Positions 16,977 through 25,162 of a stretch of 64,000 nucleotides of DNA are shown here, in pieces; the first letter of the stretch is position 1, and each line of letters opens with the position of its first letter. The stretch covers positions 1 through 64,000 of the forward strand of contig BBSL01000309.1 of NCBI GenBank assembly GCA_001319865.1, given 5' to 3'. Source of the stretch: Burkholderia sp. E7m39. GTDB taxonomy: Bacteria > Pseudomonadota > Gammaproteobacteria > Burkholderiales > Burkholderiaceae. Position numbers and translations under genes: made by a program. The notes beneath the pieces were generated by a model. It saw nothing but the letters and a program-made list of their open reading frames with translations, ran no database searches and was not told the origin of the DNA.

Positions 16977-18378
16977 ACCCGATGACGGCGCAGGCCTTGC
17001 CGTGCTCGAAAAGGAGCGCGTCATTGCCGCCGACCCGTGCGCGCGCGCAGCCGGGGTCTGCATCGGCATGCGGCGCGGCGGCGTCCTGACGCTCGCTCCG
17101 GCGACCGTCATGCAGGAGCGCGACAGTGCGGCCGAAGTCAACGCGGTGCGCGAGATCGCCACAGGTCTGCTGAACCTGTCGCCGCAGGTCGTGATCGCCG
17201 AGGAAAGCACGGTGCTCGTCGACGTGTCCGCGAGCCTGCGACTGTTTGGCGGCATCCGGTCAGTCCGTCGCATGGCGCGCCGGGTCGCTGACGCAATGGG
17301 TGTAACGGCCACGATCAGCGTCGCACCAACGGGACAGGCGGCATGGCTGCTTGCGCGGTACCGCGGTGGGGTTGCGCTGTCGCACGCGTCGCTGTCGCGC
17401 GCCCTTGCCAGCCTGCCCGTCAATCTGCCAACACCCGCCCGACGTCACCTCGACTGGCTGACGGGCATCGGCTGCGAGACAGTCGGCCAGCTGGTGCGCC
17501 TGCCCAGAGCGGGGCTGAAGAAACGATGCGGCACGGCACTGCTCGATGTGCTCGATCGCGCCAATGGAGTGACACCTGAAGTGTATGAATGGTACGAAAC
17601 GCCGCCGACCTTTCAGGCGCGCGTCGAACTGCCGGACCGCATTGAGCACGCGGAAGCGTGTCTCTTTGCGGCCCGCCGGCTCGTTATCCAGCTAACGGGC
17701 TGGCTGTCGCAGAAACAGCTTGCCGTCACGCGCATAGCGCTGCTGCTCGAACATGAGCGCGGCCGCGATGCGCTCGCACCGACAACGATCGAGGTGGCGC
17801 TCGCCGAGCCAACGTGGCGCGAGGATCACCTGATGCGCCTGCTGAAAGAACGGCTGGGCCGTGTCGTACTCGCCGCGGCCGTCATTGCGTTGCAACTCGT
17901 CGTGCAGGAAGTGAAGGAGGCTGAGCCGGCGTCGGACTCACTGTTTCCGGAGCCGGGCGGCACCGCTGCCGATCACGCGCGGCTGCTTGAACTGCTGGTC
18001 GCCCGCCTGGGTGCAGAGAACGTGCTGAAGCCCGCGCCCGTTGCCGACCACCGCCCGGAAGTCGCCGCCCGTTGGGTGCCCGTTACGGACAAGACAAAGT
18101 ACGTCGCGCCGGCGACGGACACGCCCCGCCCCGCCTGGCTACTGGAGTCGCCTATCAAGCTGCTGATGCGCGGCGAGCGACCGTTTTACGGCTCGCCACT
18201 GCGTACGGTGTCGTCCGGCGAGCGTGTCGAGGCGGGCTGGTTCCAGGGCGAGCCGGTGACGCGCGACTACTTCGTTGCGGAGGCCGACGACCACATCTGC
18301 TACTGGATCTATCGTGAGCGGATTGGCGCCGTCGACGAAGATGAGCCGCGCTGGTACCTGCATGGCCTGTTCGGATAA
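16906..18378 (+). CDS. imuB: ImuB, Y-family polymerase-like mutagenesis protein
   Basis: 490 aa, normal length. Y-family fold: N-terminal LWIGVHLPLLCLEVF, palm AESTVLVDVSASLRLFGG-like segment near residue 105, and a helix-hairpin-helix region (LDWLTGIGCETVGQLVRLPRAGL). The catalytic acidic set of active Y-family polymerases (first-strand Asp and the D-E pair) is not present, as is usual for ImuB, which serves as a non-catalytic hub. SLFPEP near residue 350 could be a degenerate beta-clamp-binding motif. The protein recruits DnaE2 to the clamp. The stop lies 3 bp before dnaE2. Confidence 0.92.
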   Translation: MQLWIGVHLPLLCLEVFRPKWSREPDDGAGLAVLEKERVIAADPCARAAGVCIGMRRGGVLTLAPATVMQERDSAAEVNAVREIATGLLNLSPQVVIAEESTVLVDVSASLRLFGGIRSVRRMARRVADAMGVTATISVAPTGQAAWLLARYRGGVALSHASLSRALASLPVNLPTPARRHLDWLTGIGCETVGQLVRLPRAGLKKRCGTALLDVLDRANGVTPEVYEWYETPPTFQARVELPDRIEHAEACLFAARRLVIQLTGWLSQKQLAVTRIALLLEHERGRDALAPTTIEVALAEPTWREDHLMRLLKERLGRVVLAAAVIALQLVVQEVKEAEPASDSLFPEPGGTAADHARLLELLVARLGAENVLKPAPVADHRPEVAARWVPVTDKTKYVAPATDTPRPAWLLESPIKLLMRGERPFYGSPLRTVSSGERVEAGWFQGEPVTRDYFVAEADDHICYWIYRERIGAVDEDEPRWYLHGLFG

Positions 18379-18381
18379 GTC

Positions 18382-21300
18382 ATGCTGCCCGCTTCGTTCG
18401 GCCTGCCCGGTTATGCCGAGTTGCAGTGCGCTTCCAACTTCACGTTCCTGCAGGGTGCTTCGCATGCCGAGGAACTGGCCACGCGCGCGGCGCAGCTCGG
18501 GTATGAGGCTATTGCGATCACCGACGAATGCTCGCTTGCGGGCATCGTGCGCGCGCACGTCGCGGCGAAGGAAGCGGATATCAAGCTGCTTATCGGCGCG
18601 CACTTCCGCGTCACAAACGCAGACGGCTCGCCTGCCCTCGCCTTCACTGCGATCGCCCAGAACCGTGACGGTTACGGCAACCTGTCCGAACTGATCACGC
18701 TCGCCCGCACCCGCACAGCCAAAGGCACGTATGTCGTCTATCCACACGATCTCGACCGTCCCGATCCGCCCTACACGCATCTGCGTGCACTGCCCGACTG
18801 TCTGATTATCCTGACGCCCGATTTTCCCGCGAAGGACGCGCGCCTCGATGCGCAGGCGCAATGGGCGGCACAGACGTTCGGCGCCGATCGCTGCTGGATG
18901 GGGCTGACCCTGCATGCCCGGGCGCTCGATGACCTCCATCGCAACGCGGTATACGACGTCGCGGAGAGGCACGGACTGAACGTCGTGGCGACCGGCCAGG
19001 TGCTGATGCATGTGCGCTCGCGCAAACCCCTGCAGGACACACTGACGGCAATCCGCCTGAACCGCCCGGTGACTGAATGCGGATTCGAACTGGCACCGAA
19101 CGCGGAACAGCATCTTCGCTCGCGACTGCGGTTGGCCAATGTCTATCCGCCGGATGCGCTCGCGCAGACGCTCAGCATCGCGTCGCGCTGCACGTTCAGG
19201 CTCGACGAGCTTCGTTACGAGTATCCCGACGAACTCGTGCCGCCCGGCATCACGCCGACCGCGTACCTGCGGCGCGAAACCTATCTTGGCGCACATCGCC
19301 GCTACCCGCGCGGCATCCCGCACAACGTGCAGACGCAGATCGAACACGAACTGTCGCTTATCGCCGACTTGAAGTACGAGCCGTACTTTCTGACGGTCTA
19401 TGACATTGTTCGTTTCGCGCGCAACGAAGGCATCCTCTGTCAGGGTCGCGGCTCGGCTGCAAACTCGGCCATCTGCTACTGCCTCGGGATCACCGAGGTG
19501 GACCCGGCTCGCGGGAATCTCCTGTTCGAACGGTTCATCTCAAAAGAGCGAGCCGCCGCCGGGGACGTGCCCGATATCGACACCGACTTCGAGCACCAGC
19601 GACGCGAGGAGGTTATCCAGTACATCTACAGGAAGTACACGCGTACACGCGCGGCGCTGGCGGCTGCGGTCACCACCTACCGTCCACGATCGGCGATTCG
19701 CGACGCGGGCAAGGCGCTCGGCATCGACCCGGTGATTGTCGATCGCGTCGCGAAGGAGCATCACTGGTTCGATTCGAGCGCTGACCTGATGCGTCGCTTC
19801 GTTGATAGCGGACTGGACCCGGAGACGCCGATCATCCAGCAGTGGGCGACGCTCGCCGCGACGCTGCTCGGCTTTCCGCGACACCTGTCCCAGCACGTGG
19901 GCGGCTTCGTGATCGCGCGCGGCAAGCTTTCGCGGCTTGTACCAGTCGAGAACGCATCGATGCCGGATCGCACGGTGATCCAGTGGGACAAGGACGATCT
20001 GGAAGCGCTGGGCCTGCTGAAAATCGACGTGCTCGCGCTCGGCATGCTGTCGGCGATCCGCCGCACGCTCGAGCTCGTCTCGCAGCAGCGCGGGGAGCCG
20101 TTCGAGTTGCAGGACATCCCCGCCGAGGATGAAGCGACCTACGACATGATCTGCGCGGCCGATACAGTTGGCGTGTTCCAGATCGAGTCGCGCGCACAAA
20201 TGAGCATGCTGCCGCGCCTGAAGCCGCGCGAGTTCTACGACCTTGTCATCGAAGTCGCGATTGTTCGACCTGGACCTGTGCAGGGGGGGATGGTTCATCC
20301 GTACCTTCGCCGTCGGCAGGGACTGGAACCCGTCAGCTATCCGAGTCCGGAAGTCGAACAGGCGCTCAAGCGCACGCTTGGCGTGCCGATCTTCCAGGAG
20401 CAGGTGATGCAGGTCGCGATGCTCGCTGCTGGCTTCAGTGCGGGCGAGGCGGATCAGCTGCGCCGCGCGATGGCCGCATGGAAGCGCAAGGGCGGCCTGC
20501 AGCACTATCACGACCGCATCGTTGAAGGAATGCTCCAGCGCGGCTACGACCGCGAGTTTGCCGAATCGATCTTTGCGCAGATCCAGGGCTTCGGCGAATA
20601 TGGCTTTCCGGAGAGCCACGCCGCGAGCTTCGCGCTGCTCGTCTACGCCAGCTGCTGGCTCAAGCGTCATGAGCCGGCGGCGTTCCTGTGCGCAATGCTC
20701 AACAGCCAGCCAATGGGATTCTATTCGCCGTCGCAACTGGTTCAGGATGCGAAGCGCCACGGCGTCGGCGTGCTGCCCGTCGACGTGACTGTAAGCGACT
20801 GGGATTCAACGATGGAAGGCGACGGCAGCATGGCCCCGGTGCGTCTCGGCATGTCGATGATCCGCGGCATGCGTGAGGAAACCGCGCGACGCATCGAAGC
20901 GGCGCGCGCGGTAAAGCCGTTTCGTGATGTCGCGGATCTTGCGAACCGCGCACAACTGGATCGCCATGACCTGCAGGTACTCGCGGCTGCAAACGCGATG
21001 AAGCCACTCGCGGGCGACCGGCGGCAGGCGCTATGGGAAGCCGTCGCAGCCGTGCCAGACAAGGATCTGTTGCGCGCCACGTCGCGCGGTGAGGAAGCGC
21101 CGGCGCTGACGGCACCCACGGAAGGTCAGGACCTCATCGCAGACTACCGTTCGACCGGCCTGACGCTGGGCCGCCATCCACTCGCCCTGCTGCGCAAGAA
21201 GCTGCTATCGATGCGCCTGATGCCCGCCGAAGCGCTCGCGCGATATCGCGACGGCCAGCTCGCGCGGGCTTGCGGCATCGTCACCGTACGTCAGCGCCCC

Positions 21301-21537
21301 GGCACGGCTAACGGCGTTATGTTCATGACGCTCGAGGACGAGACAGGGTCCGTCAACATCATCGTCTGGCAGTCGGTACTCGAACGGCAGCGACGTGAAG
21401 CGCTCGGCTCTTCACTGCTCGCGGTCTACGGCGTGTGGCAACGTCAGGGCGATGTAAAGCATCTCGTTGCACAACGGCTCGTCGACGTATCGCACCTGCT
21501 AGGCGAACTGCCGACGGCAAGCCGGAATTTTCACTGA
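18382..21537 (+). CDS. dnaE2: error-prone DNA polymerase III alpha subunit DnaE2 (ImuC)
   Basis: 1051 aa, the usual length. Domains: an N-terminal PHP domain (YAELQCASNFTFLQGAS, then AIAITDECSLAGIVRAH), a C-family polymerase core with the palm acidic motif PDIDTDFEHQRREEV (about residue 395-410), and VFQIESRAQMSMLPRLKP near 595. A helix-hairpin-helix and an OB fold (ARACGIVTVRQRPGTANG ... SVNIIVW, about residues 955-1000) follow. DnaE2 inserts bases opposite lesions without proofreading, together with ImuA and ImuB, and is induced through LexA. It is the third gene of the operon, starting 3 bp after imuB. Confidence 0.95.
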   Translation: MLPASFGLPGYAELQCASNFTFLQGASHAEELATRAAQLGYEAIAITDECSLAGIVRAHVAAKEADIKLLIGAHFRVTNADGSPALAFTAIAQNRDGYGNLSELITLARTRTAKGTYVVYPHDLDRPDPPYTHLRALPDCLIILTPDFPAKDARLDAQAQWAAQTFGADRCWMGLTLHARALDDLHRNAVYDVAERHGLNVVATGQVLMHVRSRKPLQDTLTAIRLNRPVTECGFELAPNAEQHLRSRLRLANVYPPDALAQTLSIASRCTFRLDELRYEYPDELVPPGITPTAYLRRETYLGAHRRYPRGIPHNVQTQIEHELSLIADLKYEPYFLTVYDIVRFARNEGILCQGRGSAANSAICYCLGITEVDPARGNLLFERFISKERAAAGDVPDIDTDFEHQRREEVIQYIYRKYTRTRAALAAAVTTYRPRSAIRDAGKALGIDPVIVDRVAKEHHWFDSSADLMRRFVDSGLDPETPIIQQWATLAATLLGFPRHLSQHVGGFVIARGKLSRLVPVENASMPDRTVIQWDKDDLEALGLLKIDVLALGMLSAIRRTLELVSQQRGEPFELQDIPAEDEATYDMICAADTVGVFQIESRAQMSMLPRLKPREFYDLVIEVAIVRPGPVQGGMVHPYLRRRQGLEPVSYPSPEVEQALKRTLGVPIFQEQVMQVAMLAAGFSAGEADQLRRAMAAWKRKGGLQHYHDRIVEGMLQRGYDREFAESIFAQIQGFGEYGFPESHAASFALLVYASCWLKRHEPAAFLCAMLNSQPMGFYSPSQLVQDAKRHGVGVLPVDVTVSDWDSTMEGDGSMAPVRLGMSMIRGMREETARRIEAARAVKPFRDVADLANRAQLDRHDLQVLAAANAMKPLAGDRRQALWEAVAAVPDKDLLRATSRGEEAPALTAPTEGQDLIADYRSTGLTLGRHPLALLRKKLLSMRLMPAEALARYRDGQLARACGIVTVRQRPGTANGVMFMTLEDETGSVNIIVWQSVLERQRREALGSSLLAVYGVWQRQGDVKHLVAQRLVDVSHLLGELPTASRNFH

Positions 21538-21558
21538 ACTCTATGGAGAGGAAGATCG

Positions 21559-21858
21559 ATGGAAAACTTCAACGTGCTGTTCGATGCGCAGGCCGCGGTC
21601 GAGGCGGTGCTTCCGGATGTAGTTGCGCGGCATCGCTCGAAAGGCGTCCTGACGTGGAAGCTGATCCACCAGATCGAGGAAGAGGTATTGACCGAGGTCC
21701 GCGCTGGCGGACGGTTCAGCAACCACCTGCTGCAGATGATCTGCGCGCCCGCCGCCCTCTCCTACCCGAACGACGACAGGCCGGTTTCGTTCGACGGCCA
21801 CGACTTCGTACCGATCGTGTTTTCGGCGATCGACCGCGCTTGGCGGATGGTACATTGA
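21559..21858 (+). CDS. hypothetical protein downstream of dnaE2
   Basis: 99 aa. The ATG is 21 bp after dnaE2 and has the ribosome site ggagaggaag. Mixed alpha/beta, acidic N-terminal half (VLFDAQAAVEAVLPDVVARH), then LTWKLIHQIEEEVLTEV and a conserved-looking FDGHDFVPIVF. No motif I can name. Close spacing suggests co-transcription with the SOS operon, but the next gene shares the same small-hypothetical character and the two may be a separate insertion. Confidence 0.6.
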   Translation: MENFNVLFDAQAAVEAVLPDVVARHRSKGVLTWKLIHQIEEEVLTEVRAGGRFSNHLLQMICAPAALSYPNDDRPVSFDGHDFVPIVFSAIDRAWRMVH

Positions 21859-21916
21859 GTGTGTGCTGGTGGAACGCGCAATGCTGCTTGACACCTTGTC
21901 CAGACGGAGGCATCCC

Positions 21917-22459
21917 ATGTGTTACAGAGATCCGGAGAAAGGCATTGCGCTGGTGCTCGAAGTGATCGGCGATCTGAAGAGCGCCCAAGGGCACACACCA
22001 CTGGAGGATTTCGACCATTTCTGCGCCTACTCGGGCCTGGCCGAAGCTGAAGTGGGCCGACTTCCTTTCCTCTGGACGAAGTATGCGTATCTGTCGGCAT
22101 GGAAACCTGCGGACGAGACAGGACAACGTCCTGCCGCCGTCTCAAGCGTATCCGATCGCCGCGAGGATGACGAGGCCGCAGTCGCAGCGTTCCGATTGCA
22201 AGTGGGGATGCTGCTGCGTGACCTTCCGCCAGGAACAGTCGCAGAACTCGACGAGTTATGTATCGCATGGTGGAACGGGAACGATCTCGTTTTCGCCCAC
22301 CTTTGCGACGACGACCCCGACCGGATAGAAGAGGAATTTGACCTCAACGATTGCGAATGGAACGAGCGGCGCGAGGCTTTTGAGGGGTGGCTGAAGGAAC
22401 CGAAGTACAGTTCGCGCGCCGAGGTGCGTGACTGGGTGTTGCGACAGCGGCAGCCCTGA
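21917..22459 (+). CDS. hypothetical acidic protein
   Basis: 180 aa from the ATG at 21917 (ribosome site acggaggc); the frame is open 54 bases further upstream without support. Acidic and soluble, with the segments DPEKGIALVLEVIGDLKSA, LPPGTVAELDELCIAWW and a very acidic stretch near residue 140 (DDDPDRIEEEFDLND). No catalytic motif recognised. Convergent with the cREC gene. Confidence 0.6.
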   Translation: MCYRDPEKGIALVLEVIGDLKSAQGHTPLEDFDHFCAYSGLAEAEVGRLPFLWTKYAYLSAWKPADETGQRPAAVSSVSDRREDDEAAVAAFRLQVGMLLRDLPPGTVAELDELCIAWWNGNDLVFAHLCDDDPDRIEEEFDLNDCEWNERREAFEGWLKEPKYSSRAEVRDWVLRQRQP

Positions 22460-22556
22460 GAGTTATCTGGATGCCGTAGGCTGCCGCACTGTCGCTATGC
22501 AACGACACACCCTGCATGCATGCGTGGACGGTTCGAGCCATTCCCCCAGCAGTCCT

Positions 22557-22835
22557 TCAATGTTGCGCTTGCCGATGGGAATTCGCGCTGTGTACGGAGT
22601 AGATGAAGTCGGCGGGGATGAACCGACCATTGGCATCCAGATCCATATCGACGAGCCTCTTGACCACCGCCATTGCGGTGTCTTCGCCACCAAGGTCGTG
22701 GTCGAAAGAGATTTCGAACGTGCAGCCACGAGTTTCTAGAATCGTTATTGCCTCGACGGACGTGCGGGCGATTACCCAGTCAGACGCAACGGGGTCGCGC
22801 AGGTCATCGATAAACAAGCGGTATCGGGTTTCCAT
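22557..22835 (-). CDS. cyclic-phosphate-processing receiver (cREC) domain protein
   Basis: 92 aa from the ATG at 22835; the longer open frame to 23087 is the shadow of the PLD gene. A receiver-like fold: RLFIDDLRDP (the Asp pair of the receiver acidic pocket), WVIARTSVEAITILE, then FEISFDHDLGGEDTAMAVV, where SFDHDLG with the following Thr is the hallmark of the cREC family (PF20274-type). Comparative work by Burroughs and Aravind linked this family to RNA-damage and repair contexts; the biochemistry is largely predicted. The start overlaps the end of the PLD-like gene by 32 bp, so the two are one operon. Confidence 0.75.
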   Translation of the reverse strand: METRYRLFIDDLRDPVASDWVIARTSVEAITILETRGCTFEISFDHDLGGEDTAMAVVKRLVDMDLDANGRFIPADFIYSVHSANSHRQAQH

Positions 22836-23325
22836 TGTCGTCGATCCTTTTAGCCTCACACCGTCGGCACGTGCTATCCAAATGTTCCAGATACGCAGCA
22901 ATCTGTTGATGCTGAGGGTCACCTTTGACCCCGGTGGGGGCGTAGGAAAATTCCTCGTTCGACGTAAGCGCGCCTTTGGTGATGTTCGCGGAGCCAACGA
23001 TAGCAGCGTACCGATCACCGACCTCGAAGTAGTAAAGCTTCGTGTGGAGATACGTTTTTTCGTTATCAACGACGATGTGCTCGGCACCGAGCGCGGCCAG
23101 TTCGTCGGCGGCCTCCTGCTGCGTATGCATGTCGTTGGAATAGAAAACCACGCGCGATCCGCGCGCGATGGCCTGTCGCAATTCTTTAGCGATTGCTTTG
23201 AGGCCGTTGTGTTTCAGATGGCCTGAGCATATCGAGATGAACTGGGCGTCAGAGAGATTCTTCTTGATAGCTGCAAGATGCCCATCCTTGCTGCTCTTCG
23301 TTCGATTCCAAATGAATGTCGACAT
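22804..23325 (-). CDS. phospholipase-D-superfamily (HKD) protein, probable nuclease
   Basis: 173 aa from the ATG at 23325 (MSTFIWNRTK); two further in-frame codons lie upstream. A single HKD motif: H94-T-K96 in YLHTKLYYF, with D104, then GSANIT (G111-N114) and a trailing Glu. One motif per chain is typical of dimeric Nuc-like and restriction-type PLD nucleases. Its N-terminal part AQFISICSGHLKHNGLKAI forms the first strand-helix of the fold. C-terminal Cys residues (STCRRCEAKR) may be structural. It lies between a broken HAD gene and cREC. No strong ribosome site is seen, which could mean coupling to the upstream frame. Confidence 0.8.
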   Translation of the reverse strand: MSTFIWNRTKSSKDGHLAAIKKNLSDAQFISICSGHLKHNGLKAIAKELRQAIARGSRVVFYSNDMHTQQEAADELAALGAEHIVVDNEKTYLHTKLYYFEVGDRYAAIVGSANITKGALTSNEEFSYAPTGVKGDPQHQQIAAYLEHLDSTCRRCEAKRIDDNGNPIPLVYR

Positions 23326-23339
23326 GACCAAAATTTGAA

Positions 23340-23396
23340 TACTGTTGCCGGCGAGGAACTGCGCAGCACGCCGTCGATATCAAGAAACACCATCAT
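23340..23396 (-). pseudogene. 5' stub of a HAD-superfamily phosphatase gene
   Basis: From the ATG pair at 23396 (ribosome site ggagag) the frame reads MMVFLDIDGVLRSSS. This is HAD motif I with the nucleophile Asp, in the form found in the HAD domains of RNA-repair proteins (HAD_SAK type). After about 19 codons the similarity ends and the frame becomes the shadow of the PLD gene. A full gene should continue for 130-160 codons, so a deletion seems to have joined the HAD start to the PLD gene. It overlaps the end of the RMF-like gene by 17 bp. Confidence 0.55.
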
Positions 23397-23567
23397 CGGG
23401 GCTCTCCGGCCAGCGCTCGTTGCTGTCCTCGCGCTCCCCTCCGGCATCTCGCCACCCATCGCGCCAGTCGGACCATTGGGGCGTCCTTGGCGTAAAGGGG
23501 TTGTCCTGCCATGCCCGCCCTCGCGACTGCTGCTGAATCCCTCCCGATATGCGTCGCTGCGCGTCAT
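23380..23567 (-). pseudogene. frameshifted RMF/CrpP-family small gene
   Basis: From the ATG at 23567 (ribosome site gggagg, nine bases upstream) the frame reads MTRSDAYREGFSSSREGG. After that the matching frame is shifted by one and reads GRAWQDNPFTPRTPQW and SDWRDGWRDAGGER, ending at the stop at 23380. Joined, this gives the ribosome-modulation-factor pattern A-(Y)-x-x-G-x-x-A/S ... (N/C)P(F/Y) ... W-x-x-GW-x-x-A. The span is 188 bases, one short of a whole number of codons. It is either a natural frameshift, recoding or a sequencing error. RMF proteins dimerise 70S ribosomes; CrpP-like relatives have other proposed roles. Confidence 0.5.
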
Positions 23568-23764
23568 GGTGTGTCGCCTCCCTCGCACGCTCGCGCGTGC
23601 AGTCGGGCGGCCGGTAGAACACGCGTCGCGATGCTTGACACGCAGCGGTCTGCTGTAAAACAGGGGTTGTCTCAACCTTCACAGCGGACTTCACCTATTC
23701 GTCGACGACAACCGAAAATCTATGCCACGCTACGCCGCCGTATTGCACCGAAGCTCTTATTAAC

Positions 23765-23908
23765 ATGGGCTTTCAGCGCACCAGCACGAGCGGCTGCACT
23801 TTAGTGAAGCTCGGAGCGTTTCGCACGCCCTATGCGACCGCATCGCGAGACGGCGAACTCTGGCGCGTGACGCCGCTCGTCGGGCCGCGAATCTGGCGAC
23901 CGAGATGA
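23765..23908 (+). CDS. 47-aa protein, paralogue A of a small family
   Basis: Reads MGFQRTSTSGCTLVKLGAF, then RTPYATASRDGELWRV and ends TPLVGPRIWRPR. It is the twin of 25019-25162: 37 of 47 residues are the same by hand alignment, and most base differences fall at third codon positions. That means this frame was under protein-level selection. No ribosome site lies before the ATG. Upstream, the related peptide PKIYATLRRR is readable, but in another frame, one base out, whereas in copy B it is in frame and ends at a stop. The Trp/Arg-rich C-terminus is distinctive. Function unknown. Confidence 0.65.
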   Translation: MGFQRTSTSGCTLVKLGAFRTPYATASRDGELWRVTPLVGPRIWRPR

Positions 23909-23972
23909 CTCAGCGTACTAGAGTGGCGCGCGGTGAGCGCGCCATGAGGCGCAACGAAATCCGCTAGGTTTT

Positions 23973-24641
23973 TCACTGGCGACCGAAGTCTTCATTCATG
24001 ATCCACCCGTCGCTTGCGAGCACCAGCGTGGTCTGGAATTTTTGGCCGTTTGCAACCAAGTTGGTCAACCCGGGATAGGCCGTCTTCATTTCACTCGCCG
24101 CGACCCAAGCCGGCACATCGATCGCCTTCACCGTATAAACAACTTCGGACATAGTGTGCCCGAAACTGTCTGCTGGCGGCGTGAACCGAACGATCGAATC
24201 AACCTTAAGGTGCCCGGCGCAAAATTCAGTACCGGTCTTACCGTCCTCCCGGACACGCAATGCTTTCGTTCCTGCACCGGTCAGAGAGTAAATCCTCGAG
24301 GGCACCATGTTGTTGCCATATGGGTTCTTGGTAGTGCCATCAACGCCAGTAAGCAGGCCAGCAGCCACAAGGGCGTTGTAAGGCTCAGTACGTTTTGCGT
24401 TCTCCGTTGCGGCGCCTGCCTTGCTGAACCACAGCCCGTCAGCTTGCGCCAGAATAACGGCGGCCGGATATTCATGCGGTCCAAGCAAGCTTCCCTTGGT
24501 CGGATCGACGCCAACACAAGCTTTTGCCCAATGATTATCGATCACCGCAGAAAAGTTGCTTTCATTTGCATCCTTCTTCGAACCGCATGCGGCCAGCATG
24601 GCGGTAAGCGCGACGACCGATAGGATTTTTTCGATTTTCAT
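23973..24641 (-). CDS. putative lipoprotein, paralogue of the gene at 14385
   Basis: 222 aa from the ATG at 24641 (MKIEKILSVVALTAMLAAC); a TTG five codons upstream is less likely. Lipobox LAAC, with the lipidated Cys at residue 19. The mature part shows the family plan: NFSAVIDN, LVAAGLLTG, YSLTGAGTKALR, FCAGHLKVDSIVRFTPP, VVYTVKAIDVPAWV and LVLASDGW. Two Cys (CVGVD and FCAGH) could pair. It is flanked on both sides by the paired 47-aa genes. Function unknown; no enzyme motif. Confidence 0.75.
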   Translation of the reverse strand: MKIEKILSVVALTAMLAACGSKKDANESNFSAVIDNHWAKACVGVDPTKGSLLGPHEYPAAVILAQADGLWFSKAGAATENAKRTEPYNALVAAGLLTGVDGTTKNPYGNNMVPSRIYSLTGAGTKALRVREDGKTGTEFCAGHLKVDSIVRFTPPADSFGHTMSEVVYTVKAIDVPAWVAASEMKTAYPGLTNLVANGQKFQTTLVLASDGWIMNEDFGRQ

Positions 24642-24928
24642 GTTTTCTCTGTGCAAACTCGATTCGAGACGACACCCATGTGGCGCACGCTATATAACGG
24701 CAACCTTCAGGAACCCTTTAGTTCCCCTTCGTTGACACTACTGTAAGATCGCTTACACCTTTCACCCACAGCGATCGATGGTCCAGACCTCGCACGTTGC
24801 ATCACGCGCAGCACGCGGGCGTTCTGCCTTCCGTCCTCCCAAGCTGCACGCGTTACAGTGCCGCGTCATTTTGAGCGAGCGCTTGTCCGTGCAATCACGT
24901 TTAGGGGCCGGCAGCCCGAACAACTCTT

Positions 24929-24997
24929 ATGTCGTCAAGCAATGTCAGGGAAGCACTTGAGGAACCGAAGATCTATGCGACGCGCCGTCGCCGATAA
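24929..24997 (+). other. 22-codon upstream frame in register with the 47-aa gene B
   Basis: ATG at 24929 gives MSSSNVREALEEPKIYAT followed by four Arg and TAA at 24995. The stop is in the same frame as the 47-aa gene that starts 21 bases later, so reading the TAA as sense would give one protein of about 77 aa. The PKIYAT-Arg block is conserved at copy A with third-position differences (aag/aaa, gcg/gcc), so it was once coding. The rest of 24642-24928 (about 290 bp) shows no gene. Confidence 0.45.
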
Positions 24998-25018
24998 TGC
25001 ACGCAAGCCCTCATCAGA

Positions 25019-25162
25019 ATGGGCTTCAAGTACACGAGTACAAGTGGTTCCACGCTCGTCATGCTGGGCGCGTTTCGCACGCCCTATGCGACCGCACCGA
25101 GAGACGGAGAGTTCTGGCGGGTAACGCCACTCGTAGGGCCGCGCATCTGGCGACCGCGATGA
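25019..25162 (+). CDS. 47-aa protein, paralogue B of a small family
   Basis: Reads MGFKYTSTSGSTLVMLGAF, then RTPYATAPRDGEFWRV and TPLVGPRIWRPR. Compared with copy A at 23765, silent changes dominate, which supports this frame over the longer overlapping frame 24997-25236. No ribosome site precedes the ATG, so translation may depend on the 22-codon frame that ends 21 bases upstream. The two copies flank the lipoprotein gene in the same orientation. A short, basic, Trp-containing protein with no signal peptide; function unknown. Confidence 0.65.
   Translation: MGFKYTSTSGSTLVMLGAFRTPYATAPRDGEFWRVTPLVGPRIWRPR

Noticed and set aside
23214-23675. 153-codon minus-strand frame containing the HAD motif
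   Set aside because: Only the MTRSDAYREG and MMVFLDIDGVL parts look like genes; the rest is the shadow of the PLD and RMF-like frames, so it was split into two damaged genes.
23925-23943. GGCGCGC-GGTGA-GCGCGCC hairpin after the 47-aa gene A
   Set aside because: No T run on either strand; too common a structure in GC-rich DNA to call a terminator.
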